Shown in pieces: positions 1 through 7,443 of a DNA stretch of 64,000 bases. The notes under the pieces were generated by a model. The model was given only the letters and a program-made list of their open reading frames with translations. It made no database searches and was not told where the DNA came from. Made by a program: the position numbers and the translations under genes. Source of the DNA: Anaerotignum faecicola. GTDB lineage: Bacteria; Bacillota; Clostridia; Lachnospirales; Anaerotignaceae. Each line of letters opens with the position of its first letter. Positions within the stretch are counted from its first letter, which is position 1. The stretch spans positions 248,001-312,000 of the forward strand of contig NZ_BHVZ01000014.1 in the NCBI RefSeq assembly GCF_003865035.1. The letters run 5' to 3'.

Positions 1-174
1 TTTGCAGAGGAGGAGCTGCGGCGGACGGAAGCGATTAAAAGAGACAAGACGCTGCAGGCGATGATTCAGACAAGGGATATGCAGATTCAGCGACTGCGGC
101 GCAAGCTGAGACGGTGGCGGTGCATGGGAATGGCACTAATCACTTTGACAGTGATACTGCTAATTTATTTATAA
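1..174 (+). CDS. C-terminal part of a small membrane-anchored phage protein (partial)
   Basis: The gene is cut by the window start. The visible 57 residues are a charged helix rich in Arg, Lys and Glu, followed by one hydrophobic segment (about residues 41-57, ending LLIYL) and a stop at 172-174. This resembles a tail-anchored membrane protein with a cytoplasmic coiled coil. It lies upstream of other small early phage genes. No family is recognised. Confidence 0.5.
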   Translation, partial: FAEEELRRTEAIKRDKTLQAMIQTRDMQIQRLRRKLRRWRCMGMALITLTVILLIYL

Positions 175-320
175 ACGATATGAAGAAGCAGGGCGGCGCG
201 AACAGAGACCGATGGATTCCCCCTTAATACATACATTTTCAATGATTTCGCCCTGTTTCTTTATATATACAGAAAAACGGACAAAGAGCGGCGCATAGAT
301 TGAAGAAGGAGGTGGAGCGA

Positions 321-542
321 ATGGCACTGGCGATGGAATACACCAGCGGAAATGCAAAAATCAAAATTATGGATGACTTCTGCAGTGCGCCGGATCAGAA
401 GGAGAGAGACGCAAGGATACTGAAACGAGTGGACGCGATTGTTCTGGCTGCCATTCGGGCGAATCCGGAAAAATACTATGCGCTGCTGAAGCAGAAGGAA
501 GAAGCTGAGGAGCAGCTGACGGCAACAAGGAGAAAGAGTTGA
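321..542 (+). CDS. Small phage protein of unknown function
   Basis: This 73-residue soluble protein starts with ATG at 321, eight bases after a strong AGGAGGT ribosome site. An upstream TTG at 300 has no such site and was not used. The protein has no cysteines and is charged and helical, with a C-terminal half rich in Glu, Lys and Ala. It overlaps nothing and is followed at once by the next small gene, so it is probably part of the early operon. No family is recognised. Confidence 0.6.
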   Translation: MALAMEYTSGNAKIKIMDDFCSAPDQKERDARILKRVDAIVLAAIRANPEKYYALLKQKEEAEEQLTATRRKS

Positions 543-547
543 TTTCA

Positions 548-862
548 ATGACAAAGGAAAATTCGGCTTATACGGCAGGGACAAGATGCCGGAGGAAACC
601 GATGATACCCCAGATAACGAAAGCGACCGCGGAGGAATTGGGACTTACTCCGGGCTGCGAGGTTATCTTTCACTACACAGTGATTGGGACGGGGGAAGAA
701 AAATTGCGGAAAATACGGAAAAGGCGGAAGGGAACCGTAACAGACCTTTACGCGCACCTTTTCCGCATTACATGGACAGGGGCAAAGTGGAAGGAATGCT
801 TTGCCTACAGCATGCTGCAGAGGAGAGAAGGAAGCTGGATAGAGATTAAGGGGGTGAGATAG
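548..862 (+). CDS. Small phage protein with a Veg-like pattern
   Basis: The product is 104 residues from ATG 548. The C-terminal half has the order RKGTVTDLY, a beta strand ending FRITW, then ECFAYSMLQ and a final strand. This recalls the small SH3-like Veg family (KGxVxxxYxxxFxV, then a SYxDLL motif). The likeness is by eye only. Veg-like proteins occur both in Firmicutes chromosomes and in phages, and their role here is unknown. The gene sits between two other small early genes. Confidence 0.55.
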   Translation: MTKENSAYTAGTRCRRKPMIPQITKATAEELGLTPGCEVIFHYTVIGTGEEKLRKIRKRRKGTVTDLYAHLFRITWTGAKWKECFAYSMLQRREGSWIEIKGVR

Positions 863-864
863 GG

Positions 865-1068
865 ATGTACAGCGATCAGGCATTTTTACTTTTAAGCGCC
901 GCAGCGGTTTTGCTTGAGATGGCGGCGGTATGCTGGGTATGGGAAAGGAAGATGAAGCAGGCGGAGCAGCGGGAGCGGGAGGCGGAGCAGCGCAGGAAGG
1001 CGCGCTGCCATGACGACTACTGCGCGCAGGAGGCGGCGCGGCTATACAGAGAAAAAAGGAGGATGTAA
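865..1068 (+). CDS. Small membrane protein with cytoplasmic coiled-coil tail
   Basis: The 67-residue protein has an N-terminal hydrophobic segment (residues 7-25, Leu/Ala/Val rich) and then a long Arg/Glu/Gln-rich helix. The ATG at 865 follows GGGGGTGAGAT. The topology (short outside end, one membrane helix, charged inside tail) suggests a membrane-bound accessory protein. It could be an early phage protein acting at the host membrane. No family is recognised. Confidence 0.55.
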   Translation: MYSDQAFLLLSAAAVLLEMAAVCWVWERKMKQAEQREREAEQRRKARCHDDYCAQEAARLYREKRRM

Positions 1069-1070
1069 CC

Positions 1071-1460
1071 ATGAACAAATTTTTACTTGAGGACTTTGCC
1101 GGAGGGGCAGTGGCGGAGAGAATCCGCTGTGCAATACAGGAGGTCTACGAAAACATTGCCAACCCGAACATGGAGGCAGAAAAGGCGAGGAAGCTGACGA
1201 TTGAGCTGACCTTTAAGCCGGACAAAAACGACAGAACGGACGTGGACGTGACAGCTATCGTCAAGACAAACCTGCAGCCACAGAAGGCAATCATGAGCAG
1301 AATGATTGTGGAAAGCGACGGCAGGGGCAATGTTTTGGGGGCAGAATGGAACAGAGAGACCATGAAGGGACAGATGGAGATTGACCGGGAGGAAGCGGAG
1401 ACACAGGAGACAAGCGGCGGCGTGATTGATTTGCAGGCGCAGAAAAGAAAGGTGGAATAA
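1071..1460 (+). CDS. Phage replication-terminator-like protein
   Basis: The 129-residue protein matches a family commonly annotated as replication terminator protein in Firmicutes phages. It has an N-terminal helix with ENIANPNMEAEKARKL, then strands LTIELTFKPD and VDVTAIVKTNL, and a variable acidic C-terminus. The name is historical and I see nothing that shows terminator activity. It precedes a DUF2303 gene and ssb, a usual order in early recombination/replication modules. The start ATG 1071 follows AAAGGAGGATGTAACC. Confidence 0.7.
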   Translation: MNKFLLEDFAGGAVAERIRCAIQEVYENIANPNMEAEKARKLTIELTFKPDKNDRTDVDVTAIVKTNLQPQKAIMSRMIVESDGRGNVLGAEWNRETMKGQMEIDREEAETQETSGGVIDLQAQKRKVE

Positions 1461-1463
1461 GGA

Positions 1464-2192
1464 ATGATTAAAGCAGCACTGGAATACATCAACGGACTGA
1501 AAGCACCGAGCATTGAGAGCTACGGTGGCGGAACATATTCGGACAAGCCCTTATATCAGATGAAAAGACCGGATTTTCCGACACTGGAAATGAATACACT
1601 GGAAAGCGTTGTGAGATACCTAAAGGGGATTGACGACGAAAGAGAGCAATTTGGCGAGCCAACGCCTACGATTATACATATTGAAAGCGAACGCTGCGTG
1701 ACGCTGAAGGACATTGCAAACATAGCAGAGGGCAAGAGGGACTGCATGGTGCTTGCCACGGCGGAGGTGCCGAGATTTAACTACGGCGACTTCTACGATG
1801 CGGAGAGCTTCAACATTGCTTTGCAGAGCAAATTTCTTGACACAGAGGACAAGGCAACCATTTTGCAGGTGGTCGGCAATCTAAAGGAGGACGCTGTGCG
1901 GACAATGACGGACGACGGCGTGAGCCAAGTAACGGCGGTGCGCACAGGGGTTGCGACAGTGGCAGATGTGAAGGTGCCGAACCCTGTAACGCTGCGCCCG
2001 TTCCGCACGTTCATTGAGGTGGATCAGCCGGAAAGCAGATTTATTTTCCGCATGAGAGAGGGCGGCAGATGTGCCATTTTTGAGGCAGACGGCGGCGCAT
2101 GGAAGCTGGCGGCAAAGAAGAACATTTACAACTACTTGAAGGAGCAGCTGGACAAGGAAGTGGAAAGCGGTGCGGTTGTTCTGATTCTGTAA
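1464..2192 (+). CDS. DUF2303 family phage protein
   Basis: The 242-residue protein has the look of the YfdQ/DUF2303 family: an N-terminal region with a conserved hydrophobic patch, a central section resembling PRFNYGDFYDAESF, and a C-terminal Arg/Glu-rich part. The family is common in phages, near recombination and replication genes, and its function is not established. The gene starts 4 bases after the preceding stop and is followed by ssb, so the three are probably co-transcribed. Confidence 0.7.
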   Translation: MIKAALEYINGLKAPSIESYGGGTYSDKPLYQMKRPDFPTLEMNTLESVVRYLKGIDDEREQFGEPTPTIIHIESERCVTLKDIANIAEGKRDCMVLATAEVPRFNYGDFYDAESFNIALQSKFLDTEDKATILQVVGNLKEDAVRTMTDDGVSQVTAVRTGVATVADVKVPNPVTLRPFRTFIEVDQPESRFIFRMREGGRCAIFEADGGAWKLAAKKNIYNYLKEQLDKEVESGAVVLIL

Positions 2193-2216
2193 AAGAGAAA
2201 GAGAGGATACGCAAGG

Positions 2217-2675
2217 ATGAACAAAGTTGTTTTAATGGGGCGGCTGACGAGAAGCCCTGAGGTGAGATATTCGCAGGGGGCGGAGCCCTTAGCGGTGGCC
2301 CGTTATACCTTAGCGGTCAACCGCAGGATGAAAAAGAACGGGAACGGCGAGCAGGAGGCGGACTTCATCCCTTGCGTTGCCTTCGGCAAGAGCGGCGAAT
2401 TTGCGGAAAAATATTTCAGAAAAGGGCAGATGGTTGCCGTGACGGGGCGTTTGCAGGTGCGGAGCTGGGACAAGGACGGCGAGCGGCGATACACAACGGA
2501 GGTTATCATTGAGGAGCAGCACTTTGCGGAAAGCAAAAACAGTCAGCCTGCGGCGGCGGAACAAGGAAGGAAGGACACCGGAGAAGGCAAGGCGGCCAAG
2601 GAGAACGGACAGGCCCCGGCGGACGGGTTCTATCCCATAAACGAAGGTGTGGAAGATGAGGATTTGCCGTTCTGA
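2217..2675 (+). CDS. ssb: Single-stranded DNA-binding protein
   Basis: The 152-residue protein starts MNKVVLMGRLTRSPEVRY, the standard bacterial SSB opening. It continues through the OB fold (strands with FIPCVAFGKSGEFAEKYF and VAVTGRLQVRSW) to about residue 105. A disordered Gln/Ala/Lys/Glu-rich linker follows, and the C-terminus DEDLPF is the acidic tip that recruits replication and repair partners. It would coat single-stranded DNA during phage replication or recombination. Confidence 0.95.
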   Translation: MNKVVLMGRLTRSPEVRYSQGAEPLAVARYTLAVNRRMKKNGNGEQEADFIPCVAFGKSGEFAEKYFRKGQMVAVTGRLQVRSWDKDGERRYTTEVIIEEQHFAESKNSQPAAAEQGRKDTGEGKAAKENGQAPADGFYPINEGVEDEDLPF

Positions 2676-2693
2676 CGGTTAAGGAGGAAAAGG

Positions 2694-2894
2694 ATGGAGC
2701 TCAGAACAAGCGGCCCAAACGGGCAGTACATGGTAAAATGCGGTGCGGTTTATTTGAATTCCTTATATGACGAAATTGGGAGAATATGGAGGGAGGATTT
2801 TTCAAACTGCAAGATTTCTGCATTATCGGTGATAGACGGAAATCATGGGATTTATTATGCCTTTATTGTTTTTGAAGAAATGAGGGAGGAATAA
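2694..2894 (+). CDS. Small phage protein of unknown function
   Basis: The 66-residue protein follows ssb by 18 bases with an AAGGAGGAAAAGG site. It has one cysteine near residue 17 and another in the middle, and ends in Glu-rich sequence. The sequence VIDGNHGIYYAFIVFEE looks like two beta strands. No family is recognised. Its base composition is more AT-rich than ssb. Confidence 0.55.
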   Translation: MELRTSGPNGQYMVKCGAVYLNSLYDEIGRIWREDFSNCKISALSVIDGNHGIYYAFIVFEEMREE

Positions 2895-2925
2895 AGGCGG
2901 TGTGAACCGGAAGGGAGGGGGAGTG

Positions 2926-3420
2926 TTGCCCAAAAGGAAGATTTACATGGCAGTGACGAAGGATGCGCTTTCCCTTCCGCTTGCGGTGGCAGACAGTGCG
3001 GCGGAGCTGGCGGAGCTGCGAGGGGTGAAGGTGGAAACCATACGATCCTTAATTTCCAGAGGGAGGACGGGAAAGATCAAGCGTCCCGGATACATTGTGG
3101 TTGAGGTAGAGGAGGACGCGCCCCGAACGAAGGACGCGCCGCCGGAGAAGAAGGCAAGCCGCCGCAAGCAGACCGGAGAATTTGACGGGGAGATATTCCG
3201 GGAAAGAATCCGACTACTGCGGAAGGAAAGCGGCATGACAAAAAAGGATTTTGCCGCTTTTACCGGGATCGCTTACATCACGCTATACAACTACGAGAGG
3301 GAGAAAACAGTGCCGGGGGCGGACATGTTGTTTCGGATTGCAGCGAAAACGGGGTGTTCGGTGGACTGGCTGATTGGGCTGAAGGAGGAAGAAGGAAATG
3401 CCGAAGGTAACGATTTATGA
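2926..3420 (+). CDS. Two-domain helix-turn-helix regulator
   Basis: The protein has two DNA-binding-like parts. Residues 8-60 (MAVTKDALSLPLAVADSAAE onward) match a short HTH protein seen alone in many clostridial phages. Residues 90-155 form a standard XRE/Cro HTH (RIRLLRKESGMTKKDFAAFT, then YEREKTVPGADMLFRIA). A basic linker joins them. TTG 2926 is preferred because GGGAGG ends 7 bases upstream; GTG 2923 and GTG 2902 are alternatives. It could regulate early genes. The target is unknown. Confidence 0.7.
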   Translation: MPKRKIYMAVTKDALSLPLAVADSAAELAELRGVKVETIRSLISRGRTGKIKRPGYIVVEVEEDAPRTKDAPPEKKASRRKQTGEFDGEIFRERIRLLRKESGMTKKDFAAFTGIAYITLYNYEREKTVPGADMLFRIAAKTGCSVDWLIGLKEEEGNAEGNDL

Positions 3421-4249
3421 CACGAAATTTTGTGTAGGCAGAGGAGACCTGCCGTACAGTTTCCAAAGAGAGGGGAACCCTCATTGGGAGAATTTTAAAG
3501 CCCTGATGTGTTTTCTTGGTTCGATTGGGTTTTATGTGAGCGAGGACAAAGAGATGAAAAAGAAGTTCCCTTCTTTGAGCGAGACAAACAGAGTAGGTGG
3601 ATTTGATGATTTGCGATTTAAAGCGCGGTATGCACCCAATATTTTTAAAATTGAATTTTATCAGGATGTATTTCATGAAAATCCGCATGGTGGGTTTTAT
3701 GATTTTGATAAATATGGAAAAATGCCATATTTGATACAGAAGCGGTATGACTGGACGATGGAAAAGCTTCTGAACTATTTTGAAAAATGCGGGTATTCCA
3801 TAGAATTTGGGAAGAACACCTGCAAGGGTGCCGCATTTATTGTTCATGATTATATCCGCAGTTGGCATCATCCGCAGGAAAATTGGTTTTTTCTGAAGGC
3901 TGTGGACGGGCAGACTGCCAAATATGAAATTAACGGTACAGACAGGGACGGAAATACATTGCGAAATGGAGAAACGAAATATTTTCGCGACTGGAGCGGT
4001 TATCTGCTGCGGGGAAAGGTATACCACAATATCAACAACATGTGGTGGGTTCTGCTGGCGGATGGGAAAGTGAGAAATGTGGCTTGTTTTGATTTATTTG
4101 ACCTGAAGGAGACGGATTTCAGAGGGAGAAGGAAAGAACACCGACCGCCGAAGGAATATGTGGAGCGGAAGGAGCAGCTTTCTCTTTGCAGTGTGAAGGA
4201 GCTGGAGAGAGAGTTGAAAAGGAGAAGGAGGAAGAAGAAAAATGAATGA
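3398..4249 (+). CDS. Phage protein of unknown function, Lys/Arg-rich C-terminus
   Basis: The 283-residue protein starts at ATG 3398, overlapping the end of the regulator gene by 23 bases, with GAAGGAGGAAGAAGG as ribosome site. It has many aromatic residues, no transmembrane segment, and a very basic C-terminal tail (ELERELKRRRRKKKNE) that suggests nucleic-acid contact. The gene is more AT-rich than its neighbours, consistent with accessory cargo. I do not recognise a family. Confidence 0.6.
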   Translation: MPKVTIYDTKFCVGRGDLPYSFQREGNPHWENFKALMCFLGSIGFYVSEDKEMKKKFPSLSETNRVGGFDDLRFKARYAPNIFKIEFYQDVFHENPHGGFYDFDKYGKMPYLIQKRYDWTMEKLLNYFEKCGYSIEFGKNTCKGAAFIVHDYIRSWHHPQENWFFLKAVDGQTAKYEINGTDRDGNTLRNGETKYFRDWSGYLLRGKVYHNINNMWWVLLADGKVRNVACFDLFDLKETDFRGRRKEHRPPKEYVERKEQLSLCSVKELERELKRRRRKKKNE

Positions 4250-4691
4250 AATCACTGTTTGGTTACCCTGGGTTGGGAATTTGCGGCTGGATGAGCCGCC
4301 GGAAAACTTAGAATTTTATGTGATGAAGAGCTTTCACAATTTTACGGAAGGAACGGCGAAGGTGTACGAATTCGAGGACAAGCTGCGCTATTTAGACAAT
4401 CTGCGGAAAAGTCTGCACGCAGGGAGCACTGACGAGCATGTCAGAAGGCTTGTATGCAAGCGTGTGGAGCATATCATGGACGAGCAAGACGATTTCCCGG
4501 ACAGAAAGGACTTTCTCTGCATTGAATTTATGGAGCACTGCTTTGACGAAGGATTTATGCCATTTCATGACACCTATTATTTTGGAAGCAAAAGCGGAAA
4601 CGAGGAGTGTCTGCGGTCAATTTTACGGATTATCCGCACGGTTGTGAATTATTCCGAAGAGGAATATGAAAAGCTGTTGGAGGAGGAATGA
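4242..4691 (+). CDS. Acidic phage protein of unknown function
   Basis: The 149-residue acidic protein overlaps the previous gene by 8 bases and is followed with overlap by two cysteine-rich paralogues. It contains CKRVEHIM and DFLCIEFMEHC, and ends LLEEE. There is no signal peptide or membrane helix. The tight overlaps show translational coupling. The family is not recognised. Confidence 0.6.
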   Translation: MNEITVWLPWVGNLRLDEPPENLEFYVMKSFHNFTEGTAKVYEFEDKLRYLDNLRKSLHAGSTDEHVRRLVCKRVEHIMDEQDDFPDRKDFLCIEFMEHCFDEGFMPFHDTYYFGSKSGNEECLRSILRIIRTVVNYSEEEYEKLLEEE

Positions 4692-4693
4692 GC

Positions 4694-5032
4694 ATGGATG
4701 CGGTAAAGTTTTTCAAGGAGAAAGAGAGGATGTGCAAAAGCCTTGGGGAAGGCTGTACCGGATGTATGATTCACATAAAGTCGCATGAACTGCGGTGCTT
4801 TCAGTTTTGTGAAAAACATCCGGAAAAGGCGGTTGACATTGTAAAAGAGTGGTCTGCGAAACATCCGAAGGAAACAAGATTGACGCGGCTTTTGAAGAAT
4901 TACCCAAACACGCCGTTAAATGATGACGGTATACCTGTCTACATTTGCACAACTGATTTGGGGCTAATGGATATAGATGATTGCGACGATGATTGTGTTA
5001 TCTGCTGGAACACGCCGATTGAGGAGGAATAA
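4694..5032 (+). CDS. Cysteine-rich small phage protein, copy 1 of a tandem pair
   Basis: The 112-residue protein starts MDAVKFFKEKERMC. It has an N-terminal Cys group (RMC, EGCTGCM, RCFQFC) and a C-terminal pair (DDDCVICW), a layout that suggests metal binding. ATG 4694 is preferred over ATG 4688 because it lies 7 bases from GGAGGAGG and aligns with the start of the next gene. Similar proteins are frequent in clostridial phages and have no known role. Confidence 0.65.
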   Translation: MDAVKFFKEKERMCKSLGEGCTGCMIHIKSHELRCFQFCEKHPEKAVDIVKEWSAKHPKETRLTRLLKNYPNTPLNDDGIPVYICTTDLGLMDIDDCDDDCVICWNTPIEEE

Positions 5033-5034
5033 GC

Positions 5035-5382
5035 ATGGATGCGGTGAAGTTTTTGAAAGAAAGAAAACGGATGTGTCATTTTTCCGGAGACACTTCCTGC
5101 CACGGATGCCCTCTTTACAAGGAGCGTGGTATATTTCAGTGCTTGCAATTTCAGGACCTATTTCCCGAGCAGACGGTTAACATTATAGAAAAATGGGTGA
5201 AGGAACACCCAAGGGAAACAAGGAAAGATGATTTTTTTGAAAAATTCCCTCATGCGAAAAAATTAAGTGATGGCATTCCCGAAGTGTGTGCGGCCAAAGT
5301 GGGCTATTTGCGTGAATGTCCACATCCGAATGTTGAGGATTACTGTAAAGAATGCTGGAATACGCCATTGGAGGAAGAATAA
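5035..5382 (+). CDS. Cysteine-rich small phage protein, copy 2 of a tandem pair
   Basis: This is a 115-residue paralogue of the preceding gene: MDAVKFLKERKRMC against MDAVKFFKEKERMC, EKWVKEHPRETR against KEWSAKHPKETR, and endings CWNTPLEEE against CWNTPIEEE. Cysteines fall in the same places (SCHGCPL, CLQF, YCKECW). It arose by tandem duplication and has diverged considerably, so both copies have probably been kept under selection. A zinc-stabilised fold is likely. Function is unknown. Confidence 0.65.
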   Translation: MDAVKFLKERKRMCHFSGDTSCHGCPLYKERGIFQCLQFQDLFPEQTVNIIEKWVKEHPRETRKDDFFEKFPHAKKLSDGIPEVCAAKVGYLRECPHPNVEDYCKECWNTPLEEE

Positions 5383-5411
5383 GCCAAGAAGGAAAGAGAA
5401 GGAGAAGGAAA

Positions 5412-6038
5412 ATGAGAATTTTGCAATGCAAACTGACAACGATTGAGGCACTTTTAGGCACGGCGAGCAACAATAAAGCGTTGCACAGCGAATTTATTGC
5501 GAGCCATGCGCCCGATGCGCCGAGCCGTGAGGAAGAAATTGCGGCGGTGGGTGTGGATGAGGTGATTGAGAAGGGGACAACGGTGTTCTCGAGAAACGAG
5601 GACGGGCGGCCTATCCTGTGGGACTACCAAATCAAAGGGTTTTTCAAGGATGCCTGCGGTGTGCTGCGGAAGGTGAAGGGCACAAAGAGCAGCAAAATCA
5701 AGGCTTACAAGAAGGAAATTGACGGGCTTATTTTTGTGCAGGAGCGGCAGATTTTGGTGCAGACGGCGGAGGAGCTTACAAGCTGCCAGAGACCCTTGCG
5801 TGCCAACACGCCGCAGGGGGAGAGAGAGGGCCTTGCAAACAGCGAGGAGATTGCGGCAGGAGCTGTGCTGGAGTTTTCCATACTGGTGATGTCTGACGAT
5901 TTGGTGCCGGCGGTGAAGGAGTGGCTGAGCTACGGAAAGCTGCGGGGGCTGGGACAATGGCGCAACAGCGGCAAGGGAAGATTCCTTTGTGAGATTCTGG
6001 AGGAACGGGCGGCGGAGTTTTCGGACATCTTAGACTGA
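5412..6038 (+). CDS. Conserved phage protein with RAMP-like (Cas7/Cas6-like) signatures
   Basis: The 208-residue protein starts at ATG 5412, close behind GGAGAAGG. Three features recall RAMP proteins of CRISPR effector complexes. There is an opening beta strand (MRILQCKLT). A central motif LWDYQIKGFFKDACGVLRK resembles the IPGSSLKGALR motif. Near the C-terminus the segment GLGQWRNSGKGRF resembles the glycine-rich loop GxGxxRxxGxGxx. There is no HD or Palm domain, and no other cas gene is nearby. Close relatives appear common in Firmicutes phages as hypothetical proteins. The RAMP reading is inference from motif order. Confidence 0.6.
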   Translation: MRILQCKLTTIEALLGTASNNKALHSEFIASHAPDAPSREEEIAAVGVDEVIEKGTTVFSRNEDGRPILWDYQIKGFFKDACGVLRKVKGTKSSKIKAYKKEIDGLIFVQERQILVQTAEELTSCQRPLRANTPQGEREGLANSEEIAAGAVLEFSILVMSDDLVPAVKEWLSYGKLRGLGQWRNSGKGRFLCEILEERAAEFSDILD

Positions 6039-6506
6039 GCAAGGGCTAAGCAAGGAGAGGCACTGCTTGGCATAGCGAAGGCACAGCGGAGCTAAGAAAA
6101 GCATGGCGAAAGCACAGCAATGGCATTGTATTGCATGGCTCAGAAAAGCACAGCAATGGCGTTGCATTGCAAAGAAAGGCATAGCAAGGGCATTGCATAG
6201 CTGCGCACGGACAAGCATAGCAAAGGCTAGGCAAGGCAAAGGACAGAAAAGCACAGCGAGGGCAAGGCCAGGCACCGAAGCGCAAAGATCTGCGTCGCAA
6301 AGCAAAGGCATAGCAAAGCAACGCATGGCGATGGCATGGCGTGGCAGGGTAAGGCATAGCAAAGATTAGCATAGCAAAGGCATAGCCTTGAGGAGCAAAG
6401 CACAGCAAAGGCATGGCTTGGAGGAGCAATGCGGCGCAAGGCAAAGGCATAGCAAGGAAGGGCACTGCATAGCAGGGCGAAGGCATCGCAGGGCATAGCA
6501 TGGCTT
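6039..6506 (+). repeat. Low-complexity tract of GCA(N)AGC / GCAAAGGC words
   Basis: About 470 bases contain no plausible gene. They are built almost wholly of short words such as GCATAGC, GCAAAGGC, GCACAGC, GCATGGC and GCATTGC, all with a GCA...GC frame and often spaced 11 bases (GCAAAGGCATA repeated). Purines dominate the + strand outside the words. Several open frames cross it on both strands, but they translate to low-complexity Ala/Met/Cys/Pro-rich sequence, as expected of the repeat. It lies directly after the RAMP-like gene and before the first copy of the dispersed structured element. Confidence 0.8.
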
Positions 6507-6644
6507 TAGTAGCGGTTGAGCCGTTCGGTTATGAGGAACGAACGTCTGACCGACAGGTTGGGTGAGGTGACGAATGGACGGCGAAATATAGCGGTTTCCG
6601 AAGCGAAGCGAGGAAAACTTGCCCTATCATTGCTTCGCAAGGGC
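6507..6644 (+). repeat. Dispersed structured element, copy A
   Basis: The element opens TAGTAGCGG. The arm GCCGTTC can pair with GGACGGC, a small hairpin has ACC/GGT arms (loop GACA), and a hairpin TTTCC/GGAAA closes the 3' part. It is followed by a stem GCCCT/AGGGC ending at 6644. The same order of stems occurs in five other places in the prophage. No gene covers it; the next gene starts at 6684. Confidence 0.85.
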
Positions 6645-6683
6645 AGAGGATACATACAAAGGAGCAGGAGAGAGGGCGGAGCA

Positions 6684-6944
6684 ATGAGGAAAGAAGAAAT
6701 CTGCAACATGGATTGCCTGCATTGCGTGCATCCGGACTGCATCAACGATGAGACATTGACGCGGCAGGCGAGATATTATCGGAGGCACAGGGAGCGTGTG
6801 CTGGAGAAGAAAAAAGAGGACTACCAAAAGAGAAAGGCGGAGAAGGATGGCGGACTACAAGAAAATGCAGGAAAACATCAAGCTGATTTGCGAGAGGGTC
6901 AGCATGGGCGAGAGAATGGCGATGCTTGCCGAGGAGACAGCTGA
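6684..6944 (+). CDS. Small Cys-rich phage protein
   Basis: The 86-residue protein starts at ATG 6684. Residues 7-20 hold CNMDCLHCVHPDC, a likely metal-binding knot, followed by a strongly basic helix (RQARYYRRHRERVLEKKKE). This pattern is common in small proteins near phage replication genes. The last 98 bases overlap the MazG-like gene in another frame, and the C-terminal 32 residues there look unconserved. The true end may once have been earlier. Confidence 0.6.
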   Translation: MRKEEICNMDCLHCVHPDCINDETLTRQARYYRRHRERVLEKKKEDYQKRKAEKDGGLQENAGKHQADLREGQHGRENGDACRGDS

Positions 6945-7443
6945 GCTTGCGGATGCGGCGCAGCTGCTGCTGGAGAGCATAACGGAGAGCAGGAGGAGGG
7001 GGCGGAAATTCGCCTGCGGCAGATATGCAAGTGAGGAAGTGGAGGAGGAAATTGCAGACGTTTTGGCGGTGATGCTTTGCACCTTTGACGGGGAGACGAT
7101 TTACAAAGTGCTTGACTACAGCGACAGCCATGCGAAGCCGGCACGGAGTGCAGGGGAACTGAAGAAGAGACTGCGGGAGTTGATTGCGCTTAGCGGCATT
7201 GTGCGGTACGTTGCATTCAAGAGGCGGAGGATTGGAAACAAGGAGAACCCGACAGACTGGAGACAGGAGCAGGCGGAGGAGTTTTTGAGCGTGTTCGTCG
7301 GAGGTCTGCTTGCGGCGATGAGCGGCATCCTGCGGCAGTGGCAGCTTGCGGGAATTGGGTGCAAAATGGAGCAGAAGCTGGACAGATGGGCAATGCGGCT
7401 GAAAGGAGAGACGGAGAATGGGAATGACCTACAGCAAGATTGA
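6847..7443 (+). CDS. MazG-like nucleotide pyrophosphohydrolase family protein
   Basis: The 198-residue protein has the all-alpha NTP-pyrophosphohydrolase signature. MLAEETAELADAA (residues 20-32) supplies the first EExxE group, and EVEEEIADVLAVM (about 62-74) supplies the second, ExxD, group; together they bind magnesium. The family hydrolyses nucleoside triphosphates to monophosphates and often accompanies phage replication genes. The C-terminal half is less typical. ATG 6847 follows AAGGCGGAGAAGG. The 3' end overlaps the replication initiator gene by 26 bases. Confidence 0.7.
   Translation: MADYKKMQENIKLICERVSMGERMAMLAEETAELADAAQLLLESITESRRRGRKFACGRYASEEVEEEIADVLAVMLCTFDGETIYKVLDYSDSHAKPARSAGELKKRLRELIALSGIVRYVAFKRRRIGNKENPTDWRQEQAEEFLSVFVGGLLAAMSGILRQWQLAGIGCKMEQKLDRWAMRLKGETENGNDLQQD

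Noticed and set aside
3278..4027. Minus-strand gene of 249 residues
   Set aside because: It lies opposite two well-supported + strand genes, has no ribosome site and has the composition of a reverse shadow.
6039..6506. CRISPR array or real genes in the repeat tract
   Set aside because: There is no constant repeat with unique spacers. The open frames on both strands translate to low-complexity sequence and have no ribosome sites.
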